Positions 1 to 8,863 of a stretch of DNA of 62,186 bases are shown here, one piece after another. Location of the stretch: positions 1-62,186 of the forward strand of contig NZ_JAQYWQ010000025.1 in assembly GCF_029379315.1 (NCBI RefSeq), written 5' to 3'. The position numbers and the translations under genes are program-made. The stretch is from Nostoc sp. S13. Lineage in GTDB: Bacteria > Cyanobacteriota > Cyanobacteriia > Cyanobacteriales > Nostocaceae. Below the pieces are notes generated by a model. The model saw only the letters and a list, made by a program, of their open reading frames with translations, was not told the origin of the DNA and ran no database searches. Each line of letters starts with the position of its first letter. Position 1 is the first letter of the stretch.

Positions 1-172
1 GTTCGCTTTTAGCGTCTCGTAGAGAGCGTCTTGATTCTGACGAATGTATTCTGACTTCTGAATTCTTCTTCAACAAATGAAGTTTCAACACTTCAAATTC
101 TGTTTAAATGTTCTCACACTACCAATTATTGCATCGCTATTGTTGCACTTACATGAGGATTATTCAACGAAA
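1..172. other. Intergenic left edge
   Basis: I see no gene here. The sequence contains fragments such as cgtctcgtagagagcg and repeated attctgac motifs that look like pieces of the dispersed repeats common elsewhere in the window. Confidence 0.5.
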
Positions 173-439
173 TTAAACCGATAGATCGCTACCAATTCCC
201 AGCTTATTTTTACTACGTTCCAACTGTTTCCAGAGTGCTTCAATTTGACTAAAAGTTTCTTCAGGAGATAGTTTGCCACCAGTTTCTAAGTTAGTGATGT
301 AGCTAATTCTTTGAGCAAATTCTTGGAGGTTGGCATTAAATACTAAATTCTTTGGCTGAACTTGACCGTAGTAGCGATCGCGAGGGTAGAGAAAGCTATT
401 TCTATCTTCATAATTGGACTTTGCTATTGATTTACTCAT
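173..439 (-). CDS. Small conserved cyanobacterial protein (DUF7219-like)
   Basis: This encodes about 88 residues with no membrane segment, rich in charged residues, with a central stretch NLQEFAQRISYITNLETGGKLSP. I recall similar proteins in many cyanobacteria as DUF7219, function unknown; that name is from memory. The reading frame runs up to a TTG at 478, but the ATG at 437-439 (MSKSIAKSNYED) fits better because the upstream residues look untranslated. It lies 62 bp downstream of the orphan kdpA on the same strand, so it may be the last gene of that unit. No function can be inferred. Confidence 0.6.
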   Translation of the reverse strand: MSKSIAKSNYEDRNSFLYPRDRYYGQVQPKNLVFNANLQEFAQRISYITNLETGGKLSPEETFSQIEALWKQLERSKNKLGIGSDLSV

Positions 440-501
440 GATGAAAAAGCTGATTTTTTTAGTTAAATACAAACTCAAGTCTAGAAGTGAGGAATTAAAG
501 C

Positions 502-2217
502 TTATCTTCCTATAGCAATTTGGAAGGCTTCAGCAATAGGCCCCAGAACCAAAACAGGAAAAAATGTCAATGCTCCCAGAATTAAAATGATGGCGGCAGT
601 GATGTTGGTAAATAGTTGGGTATCTGTATTTAGGGTTGCGTTTGAGTTGGGTATGGGTTGCTTGCACGACAGGCTATCTGCTAGCAGCAACAAAGCAATG
701 ATCGGAATAAACCGTCCCATCCAGAGGGTAGATGCTGTTGTCAGGTTCCACCACAAAGCAGTCGGGGCGGGTTGGGTGTCTGCCAAGCCTTCAAAACCGG
801 AACCGTTACCCGCCGCCGCCGATGCATACTCATAAATCACCTGCGTAAAACCGTGAAAGCCAGGATTACTCATGCCTGCAAGTTGGTTAGGAAAGGCTAG
901 GGTAATAGCACTGGGCAGCAAAATCAATAGCGGGTGGATCAAAATAATTACACTTGCGAGGAGAATTTCCCGTTTCTCGATTTTTCGTCCCAAAAACTCT
1001 GGCGTTCGTCCCACGATTAAGCCAGTCAGGAAAACTGTCAAAAACATATACACCACCAAAGAAGCGGCTCCAGTGCCCATCGCTCCCCAAATCACTTGCA
1101 AAAACAGGTTGACCAAAGCACAAAATCCACCGGATGGCATCAGCGAGTCGAACATACCGTTAGCAGAACCAGTCATAGTTGCTGTTGTGGTGATCGCGAA
1201 TAATGCAGTTTCCGCCCAGCCCAACCGGACTTCTTTACCCTCCAAATTGGGCTGCTGACTACCTAACAGGGCATTGACGGCGGGATTGCCCTGATACTCC
1301 CCAACGGCAGTCACGCCAATTAAGACTACAAAAATGGTGAATACCATCCAGAAGAGTAGGCGAGTCTGTTTTAAGTTACCGATGAAGATACCATAAGTAT
1401 GAAGTAATGCCGTGGGAATCAGCAACATTGACATCACTTGCAGCAAATTTGTACCGCCATTGGGATTTTCAAAAGGATGAGCAGAGTTGCCACCAAAGAA
1501 AGCTCCCCCGTTCTCACCCAGCAATTTGATGCTTTCAAAGTGGGCAATGGGCCCACGAGCGATCGCCTGAGTTGCTCCCTCTAAGGTGGTAATATTAACA
1601 GGCCCGGCTAGGGTTTCGGGTACACCACCCAACATCAACAACATCGTACTGACAATAGCCACGGGTAGTAGTACTCGCGTCATCGAGCGAGTCAAATCTA
1701 CATAAAAGTTGCCCAAAGGTCTACCTGTTAAGCCGCGAATGAAGGCAATTCCCACCGCTAATCCGCTAGCAGGCGCAACAAACATTAAGAAGCCCAAGGC
1801 TGTTATCTGGCTCAGGTAGGACATTGTGGTTTCTGGCAGATAGTGTTGCAAATCGGCAGCAACTAAGAAAGAAATGGTGGTGTGTAATGCTGTGTCCCAA
1901 GTGGGTGTGCCTAAATCGGTGGGGTTCAACGGTAGTAAGCTCTGAAACATCAGCAGTAGAAACGCTAAAACTGCCATTGCTGTATTGCTGAGTAGGACGG
2001 CGATCGCATATTTTCTTCCACTCATACTCTGTTGCGGTTCAATACCAATCAGGAGATAAATTAAGCGCTCCAATGGGTTCATCACTGGATCGAGCCAGGT
2101 TTTGTGCATGAAAAAGACTTCAGCTAGGTAGTGTCCTATGATTGGCACTAAGATTACAACCAAGAAGAGGGTGAGGAAGATTTGCACAAAGCCTTCGAGC
2201 ATAATTGGGATTGGCAT
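502..2217 (-). CDS. kdpA: Orphan KdpA paralogue with a degenerate selectivity filter
   Basis: This is a full-length (571 aa) potassium-translocating subunit of the KdpFABC type, an SKT-superfamily membrane protein with four pseudo-repeats each carrying a pore loop. Compared with the operonic copy at 7118-8863, overall identity is high but the first pore loop reads [11 protein letters not shown] (residues 119-129) where the other reads [11 protein letters not shown]. The second loop has ENGGAFF (235-241) for ENGGGFF, and the fourth [12 protein letters not shown] for [12 protein letters not shown]. The third loop ([12 protein letters not shown]) is closer to normal. It has no kdpB or kdpC beside it; its upstream neighbours are a Cys-rich membrane protein (44 bp gap) and an RCK_C protein. 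The start could also be Met6 (2202), which matches the MLEG start of the paralogue. It could be a channel of altered selectivity, a regulatory subunit, or an ageing duplicate; the intact frame argues against simple decay. Confidence 0.9.
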   Translation of the reverse strand: MPIPIMLEGFVQIFLTLFLVVILVPIIGHYLAEVFFMHKTWLDPVMNPLERLIYLLIGIEPQQSMSGRKYAIAVLLSNTAMAVLAFLLLMFQSLLPLNPTDLGTPTWDTALHTTISFLVAADLQHYLPETTMSYLSQITALGFLMFVAPASGLAVGIAFIRGLTGRPLGNFYVDLTRSMTRVLLPVAIVSTMLLMLGGVPETLAGPVNITTLEGATQAIARGPIAHFESIKLLGENGGAFFGGNSAHPFENPNGGTNLLQVMSMLLIPTALLHTYGIFIGNLKQTRLLFWMVFTIFVVLIGVTAVGEYQGNPAVNALLGSQQPNLEGKEVRLGWAETALFAITTTATMTGSANGMFDSLMPSGGFCALVNLFLQVIWGAMGTGAASLVVYMFLTVFLTGLIVGRTPEFLGRKIEKREILLASVIILIHPLLILLPSAITLAFPNQLAGMSNPGFHGFTQVIYEYASAAAGNGSGFEGLADTQPAPTALWWNLTTASTLWMGRFIPIIALLLLADSLSCKQPIPNSNATLNTDTQLFTNITAAIILILGALTFFPVLVLGPIAEAFQIAIGR

Positions 2218-2261
2218 AAAGCGATCGCCGAGAAACTCACCTAATTATAGGTAGAAGAACT

Positions 2262-2660
2262 CTATTTAGGCATGTAGTCACAGCAATTGAGTGCTTGTTG
2301 AGTTAGAGCAATGGCAGGGTGTACTGCACACTTTAGATAATGGTTGTTGTTAAAAAATTGGCAGTTTTTACAGGGATGTTGCTCTAAAGGTTTGATGCTG
2401 ACTATTTCGTCTTTATCTTGTGCCGCATTTTCTGGGGGATCTTCTACGGCTTTGCAGACAAATGAAACAATAAAAATGACACTTGTCCAAACAATCATGA
2501 AGGAAATATGAGCCAAAAATACTGCTACAAACGGAATGTCTCCCTGATGTGGTTTTGGATCATTATGTGTTGCCTTAACTAGGTTAGCTTCAATCAGGGT
2601 GGATTGATGAACACTTTTTTGGGCGGATACATCAAGTCGGAAAAGCTCCGAAATATGCAT
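2262..2660 (-). CDS. Small membrane protein with C-terminal Cys/His-rich tail
   Basis: This 132-aa protein has one, perhaps two, hydrophobic segments (about residues 43-70, PFVAVFLAHISFMIVWTSVI). A C-terminal domain reads CKNCQFFNNNHYLKCAVHP and ends in NCCDYMPK, so it carries a CxxC, a further Cys, a His and a CC pair that could bind a metal or form disulfides. I recall similar tails in other cyanobacterial proteins of unknown function. It starts with ATG and sits 44 bp upstream of the orphan kdpA and 104 bp downstream of the RCK_C gene, all on the minus strand, so it probably belongs to the same transcript. No function is claimed; a redox or metal sensor for the adjacent transporter is conjecture. 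Confidence 0.65.
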   Translation of the reverse strand: MHISELFRLDVSAQKSVHQSTLIEANLVKATHNDPKPHQGDIPFVAVFLAHISFMIVWTSVIFIVSFVCKAVEDPPENAAQDKDEIVSIKPLEQHPCKNCQFFNNNHYLKCAVHPAIALTQQALNCCDYMPK

Positions 2661-2764
2661 ATTAAAAACCTTTAATTAGTCGAACTCTGATTCAGTCAAG
2701 GTCATCTCCAATTAAATTTCTTGAGAAGATAGCATAATCAGAGAATAAGTAAATGTTCATCTGT

Positions 2765-3163
2765 CTAATAATATGTGGAATTGAAACTAGTTATTACCTC
2801 TGAATCATCTGAATCAACAGATTGACTGGCTGTTGGTCGAGCTTCGAGTAAGCAATAGTTGAGGGAGTAGTAAACAGAGTGAATTTTCTTAAGAGTGACT
2901 TTGAGAGCGGGAACCATCATCGGATGGGTTGCGATCGCTAAGATGTAGTCTCCAGAAAAAATTGGCGGATTATCTGTTGCTGGAATGACTTGACTTTCTC
3001 GTAATATTCCTAAAAAAACACATTGATCGGGTAACTGGATTTCAGTTAAATGAATACCACAGTAAACGCTATTAGCTTGGATTAAAACACCAAACAGGCT
3101 TGGTTCTAAAGCTTTTTTATTTTTTAACACAAAACCTTTTGTAACTCTAATAGTATTGTGCAA
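2765..3163 (-). CDS. Isolated RCK_C (TrkA-C) domain protein
   Basis: Residues about 25-90 have the TrkA_C/RCK_C pattern: LIQANSVYCGIHLTEIQLP, then FLGILRESQVIPATD, then SGDYILAIA. RCK_C domains bind ligands such as c-di-AMP and gate or regulate potassium channels and transporters (Ktr, Trk, MthK, CPA). Here the domain stands alone without the NAD-binding RCK_N half. No ATG start is visible: the frame opens at a TTG (3161-3163), and a GTG eleven codons downstream is preceded by AAAAGG, so the start is uncertain and the gene may be an N-terminally shortened relic. It is the first gene of the RCK_C / Cys-rich membrane protein / orphan kdpA series, which suggests it regulates potassium movement through that KdpA. 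Confidence 0.6.
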   Translation of the reverse strand: MHNTIRVTKGFVLKNKKALEPSLFGVLIQANSVYCGIHLTEIQLPDQCVFLGILRESQVIPATDNPPIFSGDYILAIATHPMMVPALKVTLKKIHSVYYSLNYCLLEARPTASQSVDSDDSEVITSFNSTYY

Positions 3164-3412
3164 TATTTTACAGATAAAATATCTTTTTTCAGGTATATTT
3201 TCCGGGTATATAAAATGTATTAAAGAAATAAAATATATGTTTATTTATTAGCTTTTAAGGCATATATTTAGAGATATAGATTTGATATATAGTAATCCGC
3301 TTTGATTATTGAACTGACTTGCGTAGGCTGGGAGTAGGGAATAGGGAGTGGGGAGTAGGGAATAAGCCTTTTCGATTAGTACTTAATTTGTTCAAAAATC
3401 AAATAGGAGTCC

Positions 3413-3489
3413 TATATAGCGGTTCCCATTCAGATGCGCTACAACATTACATCACAAAGTGTAGGGGCACGGCAGTGCCGTGCCCCTAC
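3413..3489. repeat. Dispersed repeat copy A with GC-rich hairpin
   Basis: The 43 bases at 3413-3455 (starting tatatagcggttcccattca) recur at 12019-12061 with a single mismatch. Here the repeat is followed by a 13-bp stem (gtaggggcacggc, loop agt), at 3461-3489. The second copy has a shorter related tail. It looks like a non-autonomous dispersed element. Confidence 0.7.
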
Positions 3490-3567
3490 GGGTGTACCTC
3501 ACGTAAACAGGGAAATCGAAATCCTTAGTCATTATTACCAATGACTAAGGACAAATGACTAATGACT

Positions 3568-3624
3568 AAATCGGCGGGTAGCTATCCCGAACACCCCTGA
3601 AAGAGGTGGGTTTTCCGCCGATTT
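3568..3624 (+). other. Multi-stem structured element or terminator
   Basis: A perfect 10-bp outer stem (aaatcggcgg at 3568-3577 with ccgccgattt at 3615-3624) encloses an inner hairpin around acccctgaaagaggtgggt. On the plus strand it is followed by TTCTTT, which suits an intrinsic terminator or the end of a small RNA. No plus-strand gene lies upstream, and on the minus strand it falls directly behind the kdpC stop codon. I do not recognise it as a known RNA family. Confidence 0.4.
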
Positions 3625-3635
3625 TCTTTGAATTG

Positions 3636-4274
3636 TTAAGCCTTAATCTGATCCAGAGCTAAATTCAGCTTCAACACATTAACTCCAGGCTCGCCAAAGA
3701 TACCGAGAAAGCGACCATCGGTATTTTGAGCAATCAAAGTTTCCAGTTGGCTGGGCTGAAATCCTCGCGCCTTTGCCACTCGTGCAATTTGCGCGATCGC
3801 AGCTTCAGGGGTAATGTGGGGGTCAAGGCTAGAACCAGAGGTGTAGACTAGATCGCCAGTCGGCTGCACACCGGCTGTTTTCAGACGATTCAAGTCACCG
3901 ACAATTTTTTTGCTGGGGTCGGGGTCATCTTTACCTTTGATGCGTTCCAGTAATGCGGGATTACTGGGAGCCAAATTACTAGCGCCAGAAACCCCAGTTT
4001 TCAAAACTCCTCCATCGTCCTTTTTGGGATCGGCTGTGCTGTAGCTGGTAGTACTGGGACGACTGTTAAAATAGCGATCGCTAGTAAAAGGTTGACCAAT
4101 TAAGGCAGAACCGACAACTTGACCGGCGCTATTTTTCAGTAGACTACCGTTTGCTTGAAACGGAAACACAATCTGCCCTATGGCAATCATCGCCAAAGGA
4201 TAAATAATTGCGCCGATTACCCAAAGTACCAAGGTAGAACGAACAGCTCTGCCAGCTTCGCGTGCAAAACTCAT
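3636..4274 (-). CDS. kdpC: Potassium-transporting ATPase subunit KdpC
   Basis: This 212-aa protein has one N-terminal membrane helix (about residues 14-36) followed by a soluble extracytoplasmic domain with FNSRPSTT and GASNLAPSNPAL, both typical of KdpC. The Asp-rich stretch near residue 110 (KGKDDPDPSKK) and HITPEAAIAQIARVAKARG are also characteristic. KdpC stabilises the KdpFABC complex and helps ATP binding by KdpB. It is the last gene of the kdpA-kdpB-kdpF-kdpC run. Its ATG abuts directly the inverted repeat of a 91-bp MITE-like element, so its ribosome-binding region is supplied by that element. No kdpD or kdpE is adjacent, so control must come from elsewhere. Confidence 0.95.
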   Translation of the reverse strand: MSFAREAGRAVRSTLVLWVIGAIIYPLAMIAIGQIVFPFQANGSLLKNSAGQVVGSALIGQPFTSDRYFNSRPSTTSYSTADPKKDDGGVLKTGVSGASNLAPSNPALLERIKGKDDPDPSKKIVGDLNRLKTAGVQPTGDLVYTSGSSLDPHITPEAAIAQIARVAKARGFQPSQLETLIAQNTDGRFLGIFGEPGVNVLKLNLALDQIKA

Positions 4275-4365
4275 TAGACATCTCCATAAATTAAATATGC
4301 GTTATCTAGAACCCTTGTAGAAACGCGAAATTTCGCATCTCTACATTCTTTTTCGGAGATGTCTA
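4275..4365. mobile_element. 91-bp MITE-like element exactly filling the kdpF-kdpC gap
   Basis: Perfect 11-bp terminal inverted repeats, tagacatctcc (4275-4285) and ggagatgtcta (4355-4365), bound the element. Inside lies an imperfect hairpin around gcgaaatttcgc (4318-4345). The left end abuts the kdpC ATG and the right end abuts the kdpF-like stop codon. The end motif also occurs near 19969. Confidence 0.7.
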
Positions 4366-4635
4366 TTAGAATTTCTCCGGTACAAACATTACAAAAAATA
4401 AATAGATGGAAAGCCCTAGTGTCACCATTCCTAACAGTCCTAATCCCCAAGATTGACTGCGGGAAAGTTGTTCACCAGTAGCTCCATAAACCACAGGTGC
4501 AACCACTAGGTTAAAACACATCGCCAAGAACAAATACAGTGGCAGCTTTTGCCTACGCCATTGACACCAGATTTCAATTATTTCTTCTAATACTTGGGAT
4601 GCAGAGATAGTGCGTCGGATCGGAACGGCTTTCAT
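4366..4635 (-). CDS. kdpF: KdpF-like small subunit with N-terminal extension (possibly KdpG)
   Basis: This 89-aa protein has two hydrophobic segments. Its last 25 residues (LGMVTLGLSIYLFFVMFVPEKF) resemble the approximately 29-aa KdpF of E. coli, a lipid-like stabiliser of the Kdp complex. The first 65 residues, including a basic stretch and a first helix (LYLFLAMCFNLVVAPVVYG), are an extension absent from enteric KdpF. From memory, Anabaena kdp operons have a gene called kdpG at this place, and this may be it. It starts 6 bp after the kdpB stop, so translation is probably coupled. Confidence 0.75.
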   Translation of the reverse strand: MKAVPIRRTISASQVLEEIIEIWCQWRRQKLPLYLFLAMCFNLVVAPVVYGATGEQLSRSQSWGLGLLGMVTLGLSIYLFFVMFVPEKF

Positions 4636-4641
4636 AGTGAA

Positions 4642-6783
4642 TTAAGACAAAGGTAAGATAATATCTATCAGTTTGATGGCAATGAAGGGAGCAATGATCC
4701 CACCAAGGCCATAAATCAAGATGTTGCGACGTAGGAGTTGATCTGCGGTTAAAGGCAAGAACTTTACCCCTTTAAGTGCTAGCGGAATTAATGCCGGAAT
4801 AATCAAGGCATTATAAATCAGCGCCGAGACGATCGCAGATTCGGCACTCTTTAATCTCATAATATTAAGTGCGCCGATGCCAGCAGCTGCAAAGATAGTG
4901 GGAATGATCGCAAAATACTTGGCAATATCGTTAGCGATCGAGAATGTTGTCAATGCGCCACGGGTAATCAGCAACTGTTTACCTATGGTTACTAGGTCAA
5001 TTAGCTTAGTGGGGTCAGAGTCTAAGTCCACCATATTAGCAGCTTCTTTGGCAGCTTGCGTCCCAGAATTCATCGCCACACCCACGTTTGCCTGAGCCAG
5101 GGCAGGGGCATCGTTGGTACCATCTCCGGTCATTGCCACTAATTTACCCTGAGATTGTTCGGAGCGAATCACTTCAATTTTGTCTTCTGGAGTCGCTTCA
5201 GCAATGAAATCATCAACCCCAGCCTCTTCGGCAATTACCGAAGCGGTAATTCGGTTGTCACCTGTGAGCATGACGGTGCGAACACCCATACGGCGGAGTT
5301 GGTCAAATCGTTCCCGCAGACCAGGTTTGACAATATCTTTGAGGTAGATGACACCATAAATCTTGTCATCTTGGCAGACAGCTAAGGGCGTACCGCCTAA
5401 ACGGGAAACTCGCTCATAAGCTGCGTCTACATCATCAGGAACCTGACCGCCACGGGAACGGACAAATCCCTTAATGGCCTCTACCGCTCCTTTGCGAATT
5501 TGTTTGCCATCAGGTAGATTCGTGCCACTCATCCGGGTTTTTGCGGAAAACTCTACACCTTCGGCTTTGTCAATGTTAAACTTTACCGCAGCCTGAGATT
5601 TTTCTGCTAAAACTACAATTGACTTGCCTTCTGGTGTCTCGTCAAACAAGCTAGCAGCTAGGGAGACTTGCGCCACATCTTCTATTGAATGATTATCCAT
5701 GGGAATAAACTCATCAGCCATCCGGTTCCCCAAGGTGATAGTACCTGTCTTATCCAGCACTAGGGTGTTGATATCGCCACAGGCTTCTACTGCTCGACCA
5801 GAGGTAGCGATGACATTAAACTGGGCAACCCTGTCCATCCCAGCGATGCCGATCGCACTGAGCAAACCACCAATAGTTGTGGGAATCAGCGCTACCAGTA
5901 GCGAGATCAGAATCGCAACGCTAGCACCCGCACGCAAACTGTTTCCCGCCTCAGCCCCAAAGGCCGTACTGATAAAGCTGGCAATGTATCCCACGAAGGG
6001 AGGCATAGTTGACACCACAATCAAGAATACCTGTGTTAACACTGCCAACAATACCGTCAAAGCAATTTCGTTGGGAGTCTTGCTGCGTTGTGCCCCTTCT
6101 ACCAGGGCAATCATGCGATCGATAAAGCCTTGACCAGGATCAGCACTAATGCGAATTGTCAACTCGTCGGAGAGTAGGCGCGTACCTCCTGTTACCGAAC
6201 TAGCAATATCTGTACCTGGTTGCTTAAGTACAGGGGCAGATTCCCCAGTAATCGCAGACTCATCCACTGAGCCAATGCCTTTAATTACATCCCCATCGGC
6301 GGGAATCATGTTATTTGCAATCACTTTGACCAAATCGCCCCGCCGCAGTTCTGTGGAATTGACTTGTACTACAGAACCATCGGGGAGGATTTTATTAGCG
6401 ATCGTATCCGATCGCGTCGATCGCAGTGAATCAGCCTGTGCTTTACCGCGTCCTTCAGCTACAGCTTCGGCAAAGTTGGCAAAAACTAGTGTGAAAAAGA
6501 GAATGAAGGTAATCAACCCGTTTAACAGGCGTTGTTGGTTTGCATCTGCCTGGATTGTACCGAAAAAGTTTGGGTCAAGGGTAACAATGAAGGTGACAAT
6601 CGTCCCCACCCAAACAACAAACATTACTGGGTTTTTAACGGTAATCCGGGGATCGAGCTTGAGAAATGACTCGCGAATTGCTCTCTGGTAAAGTCCCCGC
6701 AAATCCGCTTTGGGCGTGTGCTTGCGCGAATCACGAGTGCCAGATGGAATCCGGGGCGAACGAGAATCAGTAGTAGTTGGCAT
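4642..6783 (-). CDS. kdpB: Potassium-transporting P-type ATPase subunit KdpB
   Basis: This 713-aa P-type ATPase is the ATP-hydrolysing subunit of the high-affinity potassium pump KdpFABC in the plasma membrane. The phosphorylation motif DKTGTIT has its Asp at residue 344, the actuator motif TGES is at 179-182 (its Ser is the inhibitory phosphorylation site in E. coli), and [10 protein letters not shown] is present in the hinge region. The N-terminal tail (about 30 residues, Arg/Lys/Ser-rich) is longer than in E. coli. It begins with ATG right beyond the 21-bp tandem-repeat tract that separates it from kdpA, an unusual gap in a normally compact operon. Confidence 0.97.
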   Translation of the reverse strand: MPTTTDSRSPRIPSGTRDSRKHTPKADLRGLYQRAIRESFLKLDPRITVKNPVMFVVWVGTIVTFIVTLDPNFFGTIQADANQQRLLNGLITFILFFTLVFANFAEAVAEGRGKAQADSLRSTRSDTIANKILPDGSVVQVNSTELRRGDLVKVIANNMIPADGDVIKGIGSVDESAITGESAPVLKQPGTDIASSVTGGTRLLSDELTIRISADPGQGFIDRMIALVEGAQRSKTPNEIALTVLLAVLTQVFLIVVSTMPPFVGYIASFISTAFGAEAGNSLRAGASVAILISLLVALIPTTIGGLLSAIGIAGMDRVAQFNVIATSGRAVEACGDINTLVLDKTGTITLGNRMADEFIPMDNHSIEDVAQVSLAASLFDETPEGKSIVVLAEKSQAAVKFNIDKAEGVEFSAKTRMSGTNLPDGKQIRKGAVEAIKGFVRSRGGQVPDDVDAAYERVSRLGGTPLAVCQDDKIYGVIYLKDIVKPGLRERFDQLRRMGVRTVMLTGDNRITASVIAEEAGVDDFIAEATPEDKIEVIRSEQSQGKLVAMTGDGTNDAPALAQANVGVAMNSGTQAAKEAANMVDLDSDPTKLIDLVTIGKQLLITRGALTTFSIANDIAKYFAIIPTIFAAAGIGALNIMRLKSAESAIVSALIYNALIIPALIPLALKGVKFLPLTADQLLRRNILIYGLGGIIAPFIAIKLIDIILPLS

Positions 6784-6810
6784 ACATTAGATATTGGGCA
6801 TAAGTCTTTG

Positions 6811-7054
6811 AGGTGGATGAACGGAGTTCCGAAGTCGATGAATGGAGTTCCGAAGTCGATGAATGGAGTTCCGAAGTCGATGAACGGAGTTCCGAAGTCG
6901 ATGAATGGAGTTCCGAGGTGGATGAACGGAGTTCCGAGGTGGATGAACGGAGTTCTGAGGTGGATGAACGCAGTTCCGAAGTCGATGAATCGAGTTCCGA
7001 AGTCGATGAACGGAGTTCCGAAGTCGATGAACGGAGTTCCGAAGTCGATGAATC
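6811..7054. repeat. 21-bp tandem repeat array inside the kdp operon
   Basis: Eleven complete 21-bp units (6811-7041) and a partial twelfth (to about 7053) follow each other without gaps. The consensus unit on the plus strand is aagtcgatgaacggagttccg, given here as positions 7000-7020; variants differ at a few places (aggtgg for aagtcg, aatgg for aacgg). The period equals seven codons and about two helical turns. The array lacks stop codons in several frames, giving heptapeptide repeats such as SSTSELR (minus), MNGVPKS and EVDERSS (plus). It separates kdpA (stop at 7118) from kdpB (start at 6783). Confidence 0.95.
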
Positions 7055-7117
7055 AGTCTCTAATTTTCCTTGTCCCCCTTGTCCCCCTTGTCCCTTCATC
7101 TCCCCACTCCCCAATCT
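7055..7117. repeat. Pyrimidine-rich low-complexity spacer after the 21-bp array
   Basis: The tract contains cttgtcccc repeated three times and tccccactcccc, a short-repeat filler of the kind scattered through Nostoc genomes. On the minus strand a frame opens at a TTG 4 bases after the kdpA stop and runs through the array to overlap the kdpB start by 17 bases. Confidence 0.6.
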
Positions 7118-8863
7118 CTACCCAATACCTTTGGCGATAAAAAAGGCTTCACCGATGGGGCCTAATGCTAATACTGGGAAGAATGTAAGTGCGCCTAGAA
7201 TTAAAATCACGCCTGCGGTGACACCTGTAAACAGTCCCGTATCGGTTCGCAATGTACCAGTTGTGTAGGGAACAGCTTGCTTGCGAGACATGCTATCTGC
7301 TAACAACAGCAAACCGATGATCGGAATATAGCGTCCTGCCAGTAAACTGAAGCAGGTACTCAGATTCCACCAGAGGGCGGTTGCAGTAGTTTTAGCACCT
7401 GTAGCGATCGCAAAAGGAGAAGGTTGTGAATCCCCTAAACCTTCAAACCCAGAACCGTTGTTAGCAGCAGCTGAGGCATATTCGTAGATCACCTGAGAAA
7501 AGCCGTGAAAGCCGGGATTGCTAATCCCTGCCAGTTGGTCAGGAAAAGCTAAGGCGATTCCCCCCGGAATCAAAATGGCGATGGGGTGAACCAGCAAAAT
7601 CAGGAAGCTAGCAAGCACGACCTCACGTTTTTCAATCTTGCGTCCCAAAAATTCTGGGGTGCGTCCCACCATCAGACCGGTGACGAATACCGCCAGGATG
7701 CTATAGGCAAACAAGTAAGCTGTTCCTGTACCCTGTCCACCCCACATGATTTGCAGGAACATATTAGAGAGGAAAATAAAACCACCGGCGGGCATGAAGG
7801 AGTCGTGGAAACCGTTGACGGCACCGCACATGGTTCCGGTTGTACTTACTGCAAATAATACAGATTCTGCCCAACCAAACCGGACTTCTTTACCCTCTAG
7901 ATTTGGTTGCTGACTACCCAAAAGCGTATTTACTGCCGGATTGCCGTTATATTCTCCAATGGCGGTGACAATCAGAAATCCGACAAAAATTACACCGACC
8001 ATGCTGTAGAGTAACCAAGCTTGTTTGGTGTTATTTGCAAACAAGCCATAGGTATAGATCAGGGACGTGGGAATCGAAAGCATTGCCACGATTTGAATTA
8101 AGTTAGTAAATCCGTTAGGATTTTCAAATGGGTGTGCCGAGTTGATCGCAAAAAAGCCGCCGCCGTTTTCTCCTAATTGCTTGATAATTTCAAAGTGGGC
8201 AACTGGGCCACGAGCGATCGCCTGACTGATATTCGGATCTTCCAAGGTAGGGAATATAACTGCACCCGCCAGTGTTTCTGGAACGCCAGCTGCCATGAAG
8301 GCGATCGCGCCCACAATACAAATAGGCAGCAAAATTCGGGTAATCGAGCGAATTAGGTCTACATAAAAGTTGCCTAACGATCTACCCGTCAATCCCCGAA
8401 TAAAAGCAATTCCTACAGCCAAACCAGTCCCCGCAGAGGTGAACATGTGGTAGCCCAGCCCCAATATTTGACTACCGTAGCTTAAGTAAGTTTCACCAGA
8501 ATAGTGCTGCTGGTTGGTATTGGTAATGAAGGAAATCGTGGTGTGTACTATGGTGTCCCAGGTTGGGGCGTCTATCTTGGTTGGGTTAAGCGGTAGCCAT
8601 CCCTGATTTGCGATGATAAAGAAAATCAGCAACCCCATGACTGCGTTGCTATACAGGATTGCTCGCGCATACTGCCAACCCGTCATATTTTCTTGGGTTT
8701 GAACGCCTACCAAGGAATAAAGCACTCGCTCAACCGGATTCAAAATTGGGTCGAGAAAAGTACTTTGCTCTAGGTAAACACGCGCCATATAGCGCCCAAA
8801 AAGAGGAGTAACCGCTACTACAATTAGTAGCGTTAATACAATTTGAATCCATCCTTCTAGCAT
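7118..8863 (-). CDS. kdpA: Potassium-transporting ATPase subunit KdpA (operonic copy)
   Basis: This 581-aa potassium channel-like subunit of KdpFABC has all four pore loops in canonical form: [14 protein letters not shown] (residues 111-124), LGENGGGFF (230-238), [11 protein letters not shown], and [11 protein letters not shown]. It starts with ATG (MLEGWIQ) and is the first gene of the kdp operon. The upstream spacer is AT-rich with no regulator gene. Its paralogue at 502-2217 has lost parts of these filter motifs, so this copy is presumed to be the working pump subunit. Confidence 0.97.
   Translation of the reverse strand: MLEGWIQIVLTLLIVVAVTPLFGRYMARVYLEQSTFLDPILNPVERVLYSLVGVQTQENMTGWQYARAILYSNAVMGLLIFFIIANQGWLPLNPTKIDAPTWDTIVHTTISFITNTNQQHYSGETYLSYGSQILGLGYHMFTSAGTGLAVGIAFIRGLTGRSLGNFYVDLIRSITRILLPICIVGAIAFMAAGVPETLAGAVIFPTLEDPNISQAIARGPVAHFEIIKQLGENGGGFFAINSAHPFENPNGFTNLIQIVAMLSIPTSLIYTYGLFANNTKQAWLLYSMVGVIFVGFLIVTAIGEYNGNPAVNTLLGSQQPNLEGKEVRFGWAESVLFAVSTTGTMCGAVNGFHDSFMPAGGFIFLSNMFLQIMWGGQGTGTAYLFAYSILAVFVTGLMVGRTPEFLGRKIEKREVVLASFLILLVHPIAILIPGGIALAFPDQLAGISNPGFHGFSQVIYEYASAAANNGSGFEGLGDSQPSPFAIATGAKTTATALWWNLSTCFSLLAGRYIPIIGLLLLADSMSRKQAVPYTTGTLRTDTGLFTGVTAGVILILGALTFFPVLALGPIGEAFFIAKGIG

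Larger units (their letters stand above)
3164..3635. other. Gene-free spacer between RCK_C gene and kdpC, repeat-rich
   Basis: The first 140 bases are very AT-rich and are the likely promoter area for the RCK_C gene. The rest holds a GGGAGTAGGG-type low-complexity patch (about 3328-3362), a copy of a dispersed repeat (3413-3455), a hairpin with GTAGGGGCACGGC arms (3461-3489), a hairpin with CCTTAGTCATT arms (3522-3549) and the multi-stem element at 3568-3624. No coding region is convincing. Confidence 0.6.

Noticed and set aside
5699..6691. Long plus-strand frames over kdpB
   Set aside because: They are antisense shadows of kdpB, which is certain from its P-type ATPase motifs.
6813..7268. 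Plus-strand frames through the 21-bp repeat giving EVDERSS or MNGVPKS heptapeptides
   Set aside because: They run antisense to kdpB or kdpA at their ends and exist only because the 21-bp unit lacks stops in several frames. There is no start signal.
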